Part shown: in pieces, positions 37,746-46,886 of the stretch
Numbering within the stretch: position 1 is the first letter of the stretch
Layout of the letters: each line of letters opens with the position of its first letter
Assembly: GCA_030613245.1 (NCBI GenBank)
Contig: JAUWMI010000025.1
Location: 1 to 63,329 of the forward strand
Source: Candidatus Sumerlaeota bacterium
Lineage (GTDB): Bacteria > Sumerlaeota > Sumerlaeia > MWCT01 > JAUWMI01
Reading direction: 5' to 3'
DNA length: 63,329 nucleotides
Made by a program: the position numbers and the translations under genes
Notes under the pieces: model-generated
Told to the model about the DNA's origin: nothing
The model's input: only the letters and a program-made list of their open reading frames with translations
Database searches by the model: none

Positions 37746-40029
37746 AAACAGGAGTGGGGGTTGGAGTAGGTGTGGCTGTTGGCGTGGGAGTGGGGGTCGG
37801 CACAGAGACTTCATCAAATACAGCGAATCCGTCCCGGGCACGGGAACCGATTGAAGTGAAGCCGCCTCCTATGCAAAGTGTTTTCCCGTCTTGTGATAGT
37901 GCCAGTGCATAGACGATACCATTCGCACCAGGATCCCATGCTGTGGCGTTGCCGGTTGAGGCATCCAGTGCCGCGATATTGCTGCGGTTTTCGCTTCCAA
38001 TATAACTGAACCCACCCCCAGGGTAGACCGTCGAGCCATCCGGTGATATTGCAAGCGAAAAGACGCCGCCGTTTGGATTTGGATCCCAGGATGTGGCATG
38101 TCCCGTCGAGGCATCGAGCGCAGCGATATTGTTACGTGCCTGGCCGCCGATGGAGTCGAAGTTCCCTCCGACATAAACCGTCGAGCCATCCGCCGACACC
38201 GCAAGTGAATCAACGTAAGGATACGGGCTACCGCTTGCAATTGGATTCCAGGCTGTGACGTTGCCAGTCGAGGCATACAGAGAAGCGATATTCTTGCGCG
38301 CGAGACCACCAATGGAGGTAAAGTCTCCTCCTACGTACACAGTATTACCATCTGCCGATAGTGCAACGGCTCTAACCTCGCTATCCGGATTGGGATTCCA
38401 GGCTGTTGCATTCCCGGTCACGGCATCAAGTGCAGCGATGTAATTTCGTTCCTGACCACCGATGGAGGTAAACACACCCACGGCATAGATCGTTGTACCA
38501 TCTGGTGACACTGCCAGCGATGAAACGTAAGGGTATAAGAGCCAGCCACCGCTGGCATTTGGATTCCAGGCAGTAACGTTGCCAGTTAAGACATTCACCG
38601 CAGCGATACCGTTGCGCTCCTGGCCTCCGATTGAAGTGAAGGGCCCTCCAACATAGAGTATTGTATCGTCCGGTGACATCGCCAGAGAATATACCGGACC
38701 ATCCACATTAGGGTTCAAAGCCGTAACCTGTCCTGTTGCTGCATCCAGCGCGGCAATATTATTGCGCACCTGGCCTCCAATCTGCGTGAAGCCGCCTGCT
38801 ACGTAAAGTGCCGTTCCGTCTTGTGATAGTGCCAGTGCATAGACGATACCATTCGCACCAGGATCCCATGCTGTGGCGTTGCCGGTTGAGGCATCCAGTG
38901 CCGCGATATATTTCCGCCTGTGTCCGCCGATCTCACCCCAGGCGAATTCACCTCCAGCATAAACTGTTGTGCCATCTGGCGACACTGCCAGCGCAATGAC
39001 AGCCCCTCTAGCATCAGGATCCCATGCCATAGCATTACCCGTCAATGCATCCAGTGCGGCAATCCGATTGCGTAACCAACCGCCGATTTCGGTGAATCCA
39101 CCTGCAGCGTACACTATCGTACCATCTGGCGATAAAGCCAGGGCAAGGACACCCCAGTTAGCATCAGGATTCCAGGCCGTAGCGTTGCCGGTCGAGGTTT
39201 CCAGCGCGGCAATATTATTGCGCACCTGATTGCCAATAGCCATAAATATGCCCCCAGCGTAAACTGTTGCTCCATCTGGCGAAACTGCCAGCGCAACGAC
39301 GTCACCGTCTGCCCTGGGGTCCCATGGCGTAACATTACCGCTCAAGGCATCCACTGCCCCGATATAATTGCGCCATTGGCCGCCCACAGAAGTAAAAGCA
39401 CCAGCCAAGTAAAGCGTCGTGCCATTTGGCGACATAACCAGCGCAGATACAAAGCCATTCGTGCCAGGATTCCAGCTCGTCGCATAGCCGATAGTGGGAT
39501 CCAGGGCTGCGATATTACTGCGTGATTGGCCTCCGATCTGGGTAAAGTTGCCCCCTGCGTAGACCGTGGCACCATCTCCTGAGATTACAAGTGAACTAAT
39601 AGAGCCATCAGCGTTGGGATCCCATGCTGGATCAACACTTCCATCGGACAGGATGTGGGCAATATTGTTACGATCTGCGCCACCTACAGATGAGAATAAA
39701 CCACCGATATACCAGCCTCCTGTGCCATCTGAGATTACAGCGAGAATTAGTCCGTCCACTTCCGGAAATCCAGGCACCAAGAGCCCTGACGTTGTGTCAA
39801 TAGCCGCGCCACTACCCGTTTGAGGACTTACCCGCGTGAACTCGCCGCCGATGTAGATGGTATTTTCGGTAAGCGCGATAGCATATACCCCCCACCCATC
39901 CGTTACCCAAAACTTCGGGTTGGGATTCTCAGACAGCTCCGCAGATGCCAGCAGCGCGCCGAGAACCACAACCATTGCAGCCAGTCCCAATCGTACCGCT
40001 TTTCCGATCACATTGTTCATCATTACCAT
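37252..40029 (-). CDS. secreted beta-propeller repeat protein with C-terminal module
   Basis: 925 residues with a signal peptide ending near ASAEL. From about residue 40 to 750 run some 15 repeats of 45-50 residues with the pattern NNIAALDASTGNATAWDP then LAVSPDGTTVYAGG then FTSIGGQ, close to the DUF5122 beta-propeller family. A Pro-Thr linker (about 755-770) leads to one copy of the module also found in the subtilase and FN3/LTD protein. Two 94-bp stretches in the repeat array are identical, pointing to recent gene conversion or duplication. It is extracellular and presumably a binding or scaffold protein. Possible starts are ATG 40029 or ATG 40020. Confidence 0.88.
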   Translation of the reverse strand: MVMMNNVIGKAVRLGLAAMVVVLGALLASAELSENPNPKFWVTDGWGVYAIALTENTIYIGGEFTRVSPQTGSGAAIDTTSGLLVPGFPEVDGLILAVISDGTGGWYIGGLFSSVGGADRNNIAHILSDGSVDPAWDPNADGSISSLVISGDGATVYAGGNFTQIGGQSRSNIAALDPTIGYATSWNPGTNGFVSALVMSPNGTTLYLAGAFTSVGGQWRNYIGAVDALSGNVTPWDPRADGDVVALAVSPDGATVYAGGIFMAIGNQVRNNIAALETSTGNATAWNPDANWGVLALALSPDGTIVYAAGGFTEIGGWLRNRIAALDALTGNAMAWDPDARGAVIALAVSPDGTTVYAGGEFAWGEIGGHRRKYIAALDASTGNATAWDPGANGIVYALALSQDGTALYVAGGFTQIGGQVRNNIAALDAATGQVTALNPNVDGPVYSLAMSPDDTILYVGGPFTSIGGQERNGIAAVNVLTGNVTAWNPNASGGWLLYPYVSSLAVSPDGTTIYAVGVFTSIGGQERNYIAALDAVTGNATAWNPNPDSEVRAVALSADGNTVYVGGDFTSIGGLARKNIASLYASTGNVTAWNPIASGSPYPYVDSLAVSADGSTVYVGGNFDSIGGQARNNIAALDASTGHATSWDPNPNGGVFSLAISPDGSTVYPGGGFSYIGSENRSNIAALDASTGNATAWDPGANGIVYALALSQDGKTLCIGGGFTSIGSRARDGFAVFDEVSVPTPTPTPTATPTPTPTPVSPPYTFNFDTGADGWIFSGTIIPFDSGAQTSSGGHLGLSPSGSSYCFGFWNSPEISVHNGVTYKAEFSLASSLSTGELVPQCRLRANQVNGYGSATREVISGGDGGGAPLNTPRTYDLLFTPLFSGAEGIVTLSFDILNFDPSDDGNAWIYLESVTIEEVSVSP
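37886..37979. repeat. identical 94-bp segment, copy 1
   Basis: This stretch, from CCGTCTTGTGATAG to GCCGCGATAT, is identical over 94 bp to 38816-38909. It encodes part of one propeller repeat (TAWDPGANGIVYALALSQDG). Neighbouring repeats are far more diverged. Confidence 0.95.
38816..38909. repeat. identical 94-bp segment, copy 2
   Basis: This is the second copy of the 94-bp segment at 37886-37979, 930 bp away in the same gene. Sequence on either side diverges at once, as expected for gene conversion between repeat units. Confidence 0.95.
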
Positions 40030-40788
40030 CCCCTGCTTTTTATATTCCCTATTCTATTCATTATTAAAAAGCCCTAAGGCTCATACGTTGAATACGGTCT
40101 CGAGTTTGACTATGTGCATTCAATGGTCTTACTTGCCAAGGTCATGTAGGAATTCATTTGACTACTCGTCTTATTTGTCTCATATCCTTCACCCCGCTTC
40201 TAACTGAATCCCTTTTCTCCAGTCTAGAACCAAGGCAAGAGTATAGGTTATGGATAATATTGTCAAGTGACTTAATAACCAAATAGTGCTATTTGCAGGA
40301 AAACCTGCCAAAACTTCGGGTCAAGGTGCGTCCGAGCTCTGGTATTTTAACGCATTCTGTTTTGATGGAGAAAATTTTCCGGACTGCAAACCATCCTCTA
40401 AACCAACCGTTAAGCGATCGTTTCAAAGTAATGGTATCTGTTTTTAAATTGGTTTTTGCTGATGTTTTCTGCTATAGAACAGTATATCTATAGAATGGAT
40501 ACGCTTCGTTACCTGAGATTATATACTTCAGTACTTCTGTTTGTGAGGTCAATCTTACCGTATAAACAAAAACGGCCGACTTCGCTCTTTTGAGCTAAAG
40601 CCGGCGCTGTGGTCACGACACCGCTCGGGACATGCAAAAACTTATTTTCTGCGGAGGAAGGAGATCAGGCAAACATGAGAAATCCCTCCATGAAATAGGA
40701 GGGATTTCTTCACGTCATATTTCGTTCCAATTGACTACATAATGGAGATTACTATGTCCAAACCTGAAGGCTGAATTCCTGCTTCCCT
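40030..40788. other. long AT-rich intergenic region
   Basis: The first 250 bases should hold the promoter of the beta-propeller gene (minus strand). The rest contains no supportable gene. The only clear structure is the terminator-like hairpin at 40679-40708; a weaker GCCG/CGGC hairpin lies near 40573-40604. Confidence 0.5.
40679..40708 (-). terminator. terminator-like hairpin downstream of the frameshifted gene
   Basis: GAAATCCCTCC pairs with GGAGGGATTTC around a short loop, about 80 bases past the stop at 40789. The T run is short on both strands, so the direction is uncertain. Confidence 0.6.
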
Positions 40789-41447
40789 TTAGCTTCTCCC
40801 CCTTCGCGCCGCCACCTGCTTCCACTGCTCCAGCTGTTCTGCGGCAAGAATGCCTTCCATGGCCTTATCCAGCTTGTCGCGGAGTTCCTGAAATTTCGGC
40901 CGCATTTCCCGATAGCTGCCGCTTTCGCGGGCTTCCTGCATCAGCTTCGCCGAATCAATAACGTAAGCATTCACTTTGTCGAGCGCTTTGTTTAGCTGCT
41001 TATCTTCAAGTTTGTACCCGGCCAGCGCGTCCAACATCCGGTCCCACGATGTGTTGAAGGTCCCGAGGGATTCCATGGCTTTCGTCACCTGCTTCTCTTT
41101 CAGAAACTTGGCCAACTCACCCTCGAGTTTCTTGCTCTCTTTGTCGGAAAGATCCCGGTATGCCTGGAAGTCGCGCGATCCTTCGCTTCTGAGCGCCTGC
41201 CTCGCATCTGTGAGGCTCTTTCGAGCTTTCAAGTACGCTGCCGCTTCGAGGTGTTATCGTCGGAGAGTTTCAGTTTCTTCGCAATGTATTGTGCCTCCAT
41301 TTTCTGAGCCGCCTCTTGCTTCTCCGGGGATAACGCAGTTCTCTGCTGGGCAAAGGAATTGGCTCCGCTGTAGAATAAGAAAAGCCCCGCGATCATCCAC
41401 AAACACACCCGTCCCCATACACTGCTGCCGTACCTTGCCTTTTGCAT
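40789..41447 (-). pseudogene. Spy/CpxP-like periplasmic helical protein gene, frameshifted
   Basis: Two minus-strand frames join into one protein. The first (ATG 41447, GGAGAGGAG upstream) has a signal peptide ending NSFAQQ and runs to KLSDDNTSK before going out of frame with a stop near 41229. The second frame continues AAAYLKARKSLTD to the stop at 40789. Loss of one G in an AAGGCGG-like run at about 41250 explains it. The joined protein is about 220 residues, highly charged, helical, with an end (GILAAEQLEQWKQVA) like the LTxxQ motif of Spy/CpxP envelope chaperones. A sequencing error is also possible. Its leader matches that of the gene at 41536. Confidence 0.65.
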
Positions 41448-41458
41448 CGTACTCCTCT

Positions 41459-41518
41459 CCTTTCGATAGATTTGTTCAGGGGAACATAAGGACCGCTCCC
41501 CCGGCTTGTTGAACATAT
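41459..41518 (-). promoter_or_regulatory. shared upstream leader element, copy 1
   Basis: About 60 bases directly upstream of the Spy-like gene are nearly the same as 41981-42041 upstream of the next gene. On the minus strand they hold a GGGGGAGC ... TTCCCC stem flanking CGGTCCTTATG, then the CGAAAGGAG ribosome-binding site. A one-base length difference puts the two copies in different frames relative to their genes, which argues that the element is not coding. Confidence 0.75.
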
Positions 41519-41535
41519 AGATGTCAATTTCTCTT

Positions 41536-41970
41536 TTATTCCTTGGTTAGAACAAAACCCCGGATATTACCAGAACGCTCAAAAGAGGTTGGCCTTGTAT
41601 CCACTCCTGGTTCATTCCCAGCTAAGGTTAAAGTATTATTTTCAATTTTATAGATAACTCTTGCGAGCTTGCCTACGTACTTAGGAGCAGGGCATTCTTT
41701 GATGAGAGTATCCATACATTTCGGCTTAGCCTTTTCATCGAGGGTAAATGTAGCTTTATACCACTCTTGGGGATGGGCACCACGGAACTCTATATTATTT
41801 CCTGAAACGGTTAATGTGCACTTCTCATCTTCATGACCAACTTCATGTCCGATCCAAATTCCCTGAAGAAGTTCCTGATCAGGCAACTTAGTCGAGTCAG
41901 TCGAGGTGCAACCAATTGTCAAGAATACGGACAAAGCTACTAGCACAATAATCCTAAACGACTTTTTCAT
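41536..41970 (-). CDS. TIGR03067-type lipoprotein
   Basis: 144 residues from ATG 41970, chosen because CGAAAGGAG sits just upstream and because the preceding codons lie in a repeated leader. The signal segment ends in FLTIGC, a lipobox. LLQGIWIGHEVGHED opens the mature domain, and KAKPKCMDTL, RVIYKIENNTLTLAG and TRPTSFE follow the pattern of the TIGR03067 domain, a small beta-barrel frequent in planctomycetes and of unknown function. Confidence 0.75.
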   Translation of the reverse strand: MKKSFRIIVLVALSVFLTIGCTSTDSTKLPDQELLQGIWIGHEVGHEDEKCTLTVSGNNIEFRGAHPQEWYKATFTLDEKAKPKCMDTLIKECPAPKYVGKLARVIYKIENNTLTLAGNEPGVDTRPTSFERSGNIRGFVLTKE

Positions 41971-41980
41971 GCTAGTATCT

Positions 41981-42041
41981 CCTTTCGATGGATTCGTCCA
42001 GGGGAACATAAGGACCGCTCCCCCCGACTGGCTGATCATAT
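41981..42041 (-). promoter_or_regulatory. shared upstream leader element, copy 2
   Basis: This is the partner of 41459-41518: the same order of elements (GGGGGGAGC ... TTCCCC stem, CGAAAGGAG), with about eight differences and one extra G. Confidence 0.75.
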
Positions 42042-42263
42042 TGCCCGAGATTTCCCATAGACCCTATGAAGAAGGTATAAGGTATCGGGCCATTCATTAT
42101 AGGAATTTAGATTCACCGGTTGGCATTGTCAAGTGATTTCCTGGCAATGGGAAACTGGGGGCAGACGATATTCTTGCTTTCTCTTGAAGCACGATTCAAA
42201 ATGTCGTCTGTCCCTATTTTACCACTATTTTATCCCAACCTGACCTTCTCTTGGGTGTTCTTC

Positions 42264-43037
42264 TTAATGTTCACCTGAACCTGACTCTGGATGGGCCTTC
42301 CACCAGCTGAAGGATTGTCCGGCTGCCGATAGCTTGACGCTTGCCTTTTTGCCGGGTGCGAGATCAATAGGTCTCGTCGGACCCAGTTCCGTTCCGTTGG
42401 AAAGGTGAACTTCTACACGCACAGATCTTATGGTTCTGTTGGTTGCGTTCTCTACAGTTCCAATGAAAGACGAAGAATCTTTATCGTAAGCCAAAATTAA
42501 CCGCACACCTCGGCGAACTTTATCGTAGGTCTCGTTGAGAGTGAAGGTCTGTCCAGACTCTTCTCCTTCACCTGAATGTTCGCCCCGGCCTTCCTCTGAA
42601 TGTTCACGTGACCTTGCCTCCGCGGGTGCCTTTGTCACCTCTTTGTGGCTCAACAGGACCTTGCGAATGTCTCCTCGCAATGCGCGGAGTTCGCTGCGTA
42701 GCAACTGGGCCTCGTTGTAGATCATCTTCAGTTTGGGATCCGTGGGTTCGCTTCCTTCCAACTCGCCGGGCTCGCGGCCTTCGTCCTTACCTTCCTTGTC
42801 GTGGCTGCTAGGGTCGCGGGCATGCTCACCGCGCTCGCTGTCGTGCGTCTCGCCGCGACTTTCGCCGCTCTCCAGAACCTTACCCGTGATCTCAGCCCGG
42901 ATGGCGCGGACGTCTATACGCGCTTGATGGATCAACTCGTAGATGCTGTCGAGATCATCGTGCGCCAACACTGATACTGCTGGTACAACAAGGAAAATTG
43001 CCAGTAAGACAATACCCATCATGCCATATTTCTTCAT
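42264..43037 (-). CDS. secreted charged protein with C-terminal Ig-like/FxLYD-like domain
   Basis: 257 residues with a signal peptide ending SVLA near residue 25. The middle (about 55-160) is low-complexity and very rich in Glu, Arg, Gly, Ser and His, around a helical segment (AQLLRSELRALRGDIRKVLL). The last 80 residues (SFIGTVENATNRTIRSVRVE to GKKASVKLS) resemble the FxLYD-type fold that recurs in exported bacterial proteins. AAGGAGAT precedes the ATG. The function is unknown; the anionic stretch could bind cations. Confidence 0.75.
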   Translation of the reverse strand: MKKYGMMGIVLLAIFLVVPAVSVLAHDDLDSIYELIHQARIDVRAIRAEITGKVLESGESRGETHDSERGEHARDPSSHDKEGKDEGREPGELEGSEPTDPKLKMIYNEAQLLRSELRALRGDIRKVLLSHKEVTKAPAEARSREHSEEGRGEHSGEGEESGQTFTLNETYDKVRRGVRLILAYDKDSSSFIGTVENATNRTIRSVRVEVHLSNGTELGPTRPIDLAPGKKASVKLSAAGQSFSWWKAHPESGSGEH

Positions 43038-43189
43038 GATTTTATCTCCTTGTATTGGTTTTATGTGAATTCTCCAACCTTAAACTGTTATGAGTATTAC
43101 AATCGAGCTCACCTGCGGCAATGGAACGCATTTATTGGGTGGCAAAGAGTCCCCATTGTTGCCATAGCCTTACGCGGCTCACTCGCCAT

Positions 43190-43882
43190 CTAAGCGAACG
43201 CTACGGAAACCGCCTCCTGCGCATGAATGGCCGTAGTATCGAACAACGGAATATCTGTATGTTTCTGCTGCACTAGCATGACAATCTCTGTACAACCTTC
43301 GATAACGCCTTCGGCACCCTCCTCGTGCATCCTGTTTATTATTCTCAAGTACTCTTCGCGGGATTCAGCCTTGACGATTCCAAGACATAACTCTTCGTAA
43401 ATGATACGGTGGACAATTTGACGGTCTGCTGCGGAAGGTATAATTACAGTAAGTCCATGCTTTTCGATCAGACGTCCCTTATAGAAATCTTCCTCCATCG
43501 TAAAATTGCTTCCTAACAGCCCGACCGTTTTCATTCCTCTTTCCTTTATTCGACGAGCCGTAGCATCAGCCAGATGCAGGATGGGGATGTTGATCGCACT
43601 TTCTATTTGAGGCACAACCTTGTGCATCGTGTTTGTGCATATCACAAGGAAGTCGGCACCTGCCGCTTCAATACGTCTAGCGGCTTTACTGAGTACTTCA
43701 CCGGCTTGTTCCCACTCGCCGCTGTGCTGTAGCTTGTCGATTTCCTGGAAGTCCACACTCACCATCGCAATTCTAGCCGAATGAAGGCCGCCCAGTTTCT
43801 CTTTAACACCCTCGTTTATCCAGCGATAGTAAAGTTCGGTACTTCCCCAACTCATACCACCAAGTAACCCAATCGTTTTCAT
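43190..43882 (-). CDS. aspartate/glutamate racemase-family protein
   Basis: 230 residues from ATG 43882 (MKTIGLLGGMSW). GLLGGMSWGSTELYY, VICTNTMHKV near residue 83-92 and GVIEGCTEIVML near 193-204 carry the two catalytic cysteines of cofactor-independent aspartate/hydantoin racemases, which move a proton at C-alpha. It lies directly after the attC-like site at 43946-44005 and may be the last gene of the relic cassette array, though no attC-like site follows it. Confidence 0.92.
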   Translation of the reverse strand: MKTIGLLGGMSWGSTELYYRWINEGVKEKLGGLHSARIAMVSVDFQEIDKLQHSGEWEQAGEVLSKAARRIEAAGADFLVICTNTMHKVVPQIESAINIPILHLADATARRIKERGMKTVGLLGSNFTMEEDFYKGRLIEKHGLTVIIPSAADRQIVHRIIYEELCLGIVKAESREEYLRIINRMHEEGAEGVIEGCTEIVMLVQQKHTDIPLFDTTAIHAQEAVSVAFA

Positions 43883-43945
43883 CAGCACTTCTCTTCGAGT
43901 GTCAGCTATCTCAAGATCTTGCTTTGTCGGGCTCAGTCGATAGCC

Positions 43946-44005
43946 GGCTAACGGCTGCGAGCTGAGCGGCCCCCGCGGCGCGTCCGCTGCAGCGACTGGT
44001 TCGGC
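43946..44005 (-). repeat. attC-like site A
   Basis: Read on the minus strand: GCCGAAC, then CAGTCGCTGCAGCGGAC, a GC-rich turn, CCGCTCAGCTCGCAGCC and GTTAGCC, 60 bp in all. The outer heptads and the CGCTGCAGCGG / CCGCT...AGC arms form the imperfect inverted repeat expected of integron attC sites (RYYYAAC ... GTTRRRY). It lies 42 bases after the stop of the DUF2061 gene. Confidence 0.75.
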
Positions 44006-44046
44006 AACTTGTTACGAATGTGAAGTCTGACACTGGCCCCTGGAAA

Positions 44047-44268
44047 CTAAATCTGATACTCTGGATCCCGGATGCGGCCAAAAGAAATGCGGTTCCATAG
44101 TCGTTCGTGAAAGTAATAGGCGACAAGCTTGATGACCGTATCGATTCCCCCAATAATGACTCCAAACCGTAAGCTCCCCGTGATGATCCAGGCCACTGAG
44201 GCGGTTATGAGAAGGGCCACCACACGCCAGCTCAATGCTTTTACGATGCTTCTCCGATGAGATTCCAT
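44047..44268 (-). CDS. DUF2061 small membrane protein
   Basis: 73 residues. KALSWRVVALLITASVAWIITG and FGVIIGGIDTVIKLVAYYFHERLWNRI match the DUF2061 family, which has two membrane segments and a conserved RxxSFGR-type end; the function is unknown. It is bounded by attC-like sites A (downstream) and B (upstream), as a single-gene cassette would be. The overlapping frame 43911-44165 is a shadow. Confidence 0.88.
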   Translation of the reverse strand: MESHRRSIVKALSWRVVALLITASVAWIITGSLRFGVIIGGIDTVIKLVAYYFHERLWNRISFGRIRDPEYQI

Positions 44269-44443
44269 TCTTTTTTCATTCCTTTTCTGCTGGTCTGAAT
44301 GACTGAAAAACCCTTAAAGAGCGTGTTAAACGTAGATTCAATATCATCGTACGCGTTGACTTTGCATTTGACCATCTGAGGTCGCCAAGTTCCTTCGCAC
44401 TGTTGATGATGCTCACGAACGCCCCCTTAATGGCCCATTACAG

Positions 44444-44501
44444 GCCTAACTCAGAGCTCAGCAGCCCGCCGCGGCGGGTCCGCTGCAGCGAATTGTTAGG
44501 C
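44444..44501 (-). repeat. attC-like site B
   Basis: On the minus strand GCCTAAC, AATTCGCTGCAGCGGAC, CCGCCGCGGCGGG turn, CTGCTGAGCTCTGA and GTTAGGC, 58 bp. The outer heptads are perfect complements. The two arms pair with unpaired extra bases, the hallmark that sets attC apart from plain palindromes. The rest of the gap 44269-44651 holds nothing recognised. Confidence 0.85.
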
Positions 44502-44651
44502 ACATCTGTTTCTGGAATCCTAAATCGCGATCATTATACAATCATATTATGTTACACAAATCTATCTTGAAGGCTTTAAAATGTGATGTAACGTAGATTT
44601 CATTAATCTAAATGTTGGATATCCAAATTGTCTAGCAATGAAATCTACAAC

Positions 44652-44885
44652 CTAGTATTCTTCTTCAAGTTTGAATTCTTGCCGCAGACTGTTGTAACGC
44701 GCTATTAATGCGCGTTCATGTCGAACCTCATCTTGATAGAAACCCTCAAAGACTTTCTTCAATAGTTCATCATCACACAACTCCTTTGCGTCTTTATACA
44801 TTTCCTGGGCTTTTCGTTCCGCTTCAATAGCTTTCTTAAACATAAGAAAGAGTTTTTCAATCTTCTCAGGTAGACCTGATGTCAT
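44652..44885 (-). CDS. small ferritin-like (rubrerythrin-type) protein
   Basis: 77 residues from ATG 44885, preceded by AAAGGAGGAG. KKAIEAERKAQEMYKDAKEL and FYQDEVRHERALIARY carry ExxxxxxxY and DExxH helices that contribute metal ligands in rubrerythrin-like four-helix bundles. At this size it would form only two helices, so it must dimerise to bind a di-iron site. A role in peroxide or iron handling is family inference. It lies between attC-like sites B and C. Confidence 0.75.
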   Translation of the reverse strand: MTSGLPEKIEKLFLMFKKAIEAERKAQEMYKDAKELCDDELLKKVFEGFYQDEVRHERALIARYNSLRQEFKLEEEY

Positions 44886-44966
44886 CGGTTCTCCTCCTTT
44901 GCTTTCAATCAATATCCCACTTTTCTTTGGTGGGTGTCATTTATTATTCGAAGGCATTAATCCAAA

Positions 44967-45026
44967 AGCTAACCTGGTAAGAAAGCGCTTCAGCGTGTGT
45001 CCGTCAGGTTCGGCGATTTGTTAGGC
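44967..45026 (-). repeat. attC-like site C, partly degenerate
   Basis: On the minus strand GCCTAAC, AAATCGCCGAACCTGACGG, then a weakly pairing middle, CAG and GTTAGCT, 60 bp. The left half matches sites A and B; the right arm is eroded. It overlaps the last 12 codons and stop of the radical SAM gene, as attC sites often abut cassette gene ends. Confidence 0.6.
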
Positions 45027-46765
45027 TTTTTACTGAATACCCGCTTATGCAGATAGCCGATAGCAGACTGAGTGCCATTGTCTAGCTCAGAAAGCAGTTC
45101 AAGAGATGGTACATAATTAGGATCTATTCGGAGGGATTCTTGTACCTGAGCCTGGGCATCTTCTTTTCTGCCTATTTGCAACAACGCCTTGGCCAATAAA
45201 TGCCGGGCTTCCAGATTTTCTGGCTGAATCCTTATGAGCCGCTCGTAAAATTCGATCGCTTTGGATGGCCGCCCAGTGCTCAAATAAAGCCAAGCCAGAT
45301 GTCCCAAGGCGGAAGCTCTTGTCGAGTAACGGCGGGCCAGTTTCTTCAGTTGGCGTATGCTATGATCAATTTCACCAGAACGAGCCGTCTCAAGCGCTCT
45401 TTCCAGAGCGGCTTGCTTCGAATGTTCTCGATGAACCAGGACGCGAAGCAGATAAGGCACGCGGCAGCATAATCGCCAGGTTAAAGCGGAAAGGCTTACA
45501 AGATCTGCGCTGACAGGTTGTTTCCACCTTTTGTTCATCAATGTGATGTAGTTCTTAATAAGAATTTGATTGCGAGCAAGGGATTTGAATTTGGGACGAT
45601 GGACGTGGCGGGCGATATGATTCCAATTTGTGTTGATGATATCCTGTTTGCATTTATCCCAAAGGTGCGTGCCTGGAAACGGGGTAACTTGACTGACGTT
45701 AGTTAGAGTAGGCTGTGTTTCCCGGACAAATTCGAGGGAGAGTTTCATATCTTCCTCGGTCTCTCCAGGATAACCGACCATCATATTGCACCAGGTATTG
45801 ATACCGAGTTCGTTGCAGGTTTTAATGAATACTGCGTTCTTTTCAACCGTGTTTCTCTTATTCATTAAGTCAAGCATTCGTTGGGAACCGCTTTCGGCAC
45901 CAACGATAACCAAATCGCAACCGGCGTCGCGCATGGCAGTCAGTGTTTCACGGTCGATGTCACTCCGGCTCTGGCAAGACCATTTGAGCCCTAGAGGCCT
46001 GGCAGCCTCACAGAATTCAAGCACGATGCTTTTGGGATATGGAAAAGTATCATCGTCGATGGCGAAGCGGGTAATGTTAAATCGGTGGATTGCATCCTCA
46101 ATTTCAGCAACAATGTTTTCAGTGCTGCGCCTGCGAACTTTTCTCCCGAATAGTAGTCTCTTTGTAGGTTGACAGTAGTTGCACTCGAACGGACATCCGC
46201 GGGAGGTGGTCATGTTGATGCTACGCAGGCGAGCAGGAAGGTCTCCATACTTCTCTCGCGCTGGAAAGGGAAGAGAGTCGAGATCCTCAATGAAGGCCTC
46301 TCCATGATAATGCTTCCACTTGCTGCCATTGGTTTCGCGTATCCAAGCACGTTCGATCTGATGCGGCTTTCCTTTAATATAGTTCAGGTACTGAATAAAG
46401 CTATGCTCGGCTTCACCTATGAATATCGCATCGACGCAAGATTGGCTCATGAGGTGTTCCGGAGCAACGCTTGCATGCGGGCCGCCGAATACCAACTTCC
46501 CTGAAAAACCTGCCTTTCGAGCGCGCTTCGCCAAGTTTAGGGCTGTCCTGGCCTGCATAGTCATTGCGGAAAAACCGATCACATCATAGTCGTTGATGTG
46601 TTTCATACGGGGAAATTTACGTCCATGGCGTGCATCATAAACGTCCACAGTTGCCCCAAGAACCTTTTCCGCAACAGCGGCAAGATACAGGATGCCCATC
46701 GGCAGGCAATCGGGCAGGACTTTTCTATCGATTTCGGTTGCGGGATAAACCAAAGCAATTCGCAC
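44990..46765 (-). CDS. B12-binding-type radical SAM protein with C-terminal TPRs
   Basis: 591 residues. Residues 1-140 resemble a cobalamin-binding domain (DVIGFSAMTMQA, VFGGPHASVAPE). Near residue 192 SRGCPFECNYC gives the CxxxCxxC cluster motif; IVGAESGSQRMLDLMNK and MVGYPGETEEDM are typical of this class B-like group. Residues about 455-580 hold three TPR-like repeats (ALGHLAWLYLSTGRPSKAIE, ARHLLAKALLQIGRKEDAQ). Members often methylate or rearrange lipids, natural products or tRNA; the substrate here is unknown. It fills a 1.9-kb cassette-like interval between attC-like sites D and C. Confidence 0.88.
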   Translation of the reverse strand: MRIALVYPATEIDRKVLPDCLPMGILYLAAVAEKVLGATVDVYDARHGRKFPRMKHINDYDVIGFSAMTMQARTALNLAKRARKAGFSGKLVFGGPHASVAPEHLMSQSCVDAIFIGEAEHSFIQYLNYIKGKPHQIERAWIRETNGSKWKHYHGEAFIEDLDSLPFPAREKYGDLPARLRSINMTTSRGCPFECNYCQPTKRLLFGRKVRRRSTENIVAEIEDAIHRFNITRFAIDDDTFPYPKSIVLEFCEAARPLGLKWSCQSRSDIDRETLTAMRDAGCDLVIVGAESGSQRMLDLMNKRNTVEKNAVFIKTCNELGINTWCNMMVGYPGETEEDMKLSLEFVRETQPTLTNVSQVTPFPGTHLWDKCKQDIINTNWNHIARHVHRPKFKSLARNQILIKNYITLMNKRWKQPVSADLVSLSALTWRLCCRVPYLLRVLVHREHSKQAALERALETARSGEIDHSIRQLKKLARRYSTRASALGHLAWLYLSTGRPSKAIEFYERLIRIQPENLEARHLLAKALLQIGRKEDAQAQVQESLRIDPNYVPSLELLSELDNGTQSAIGYLHKRVFSKKPNKSPNLTDTR

Positions 46766-46886
46766 TATAACTGCCTCATTACGGCTTCTTGCATTTTGCT
46801 TAATCCTTCACCAAGGCAACGCACCGCCTCTGCTTTTGCCCCCATCTTTTAAGGGTGTCTCTCACTCATTTCCGTGAACAAGATCT

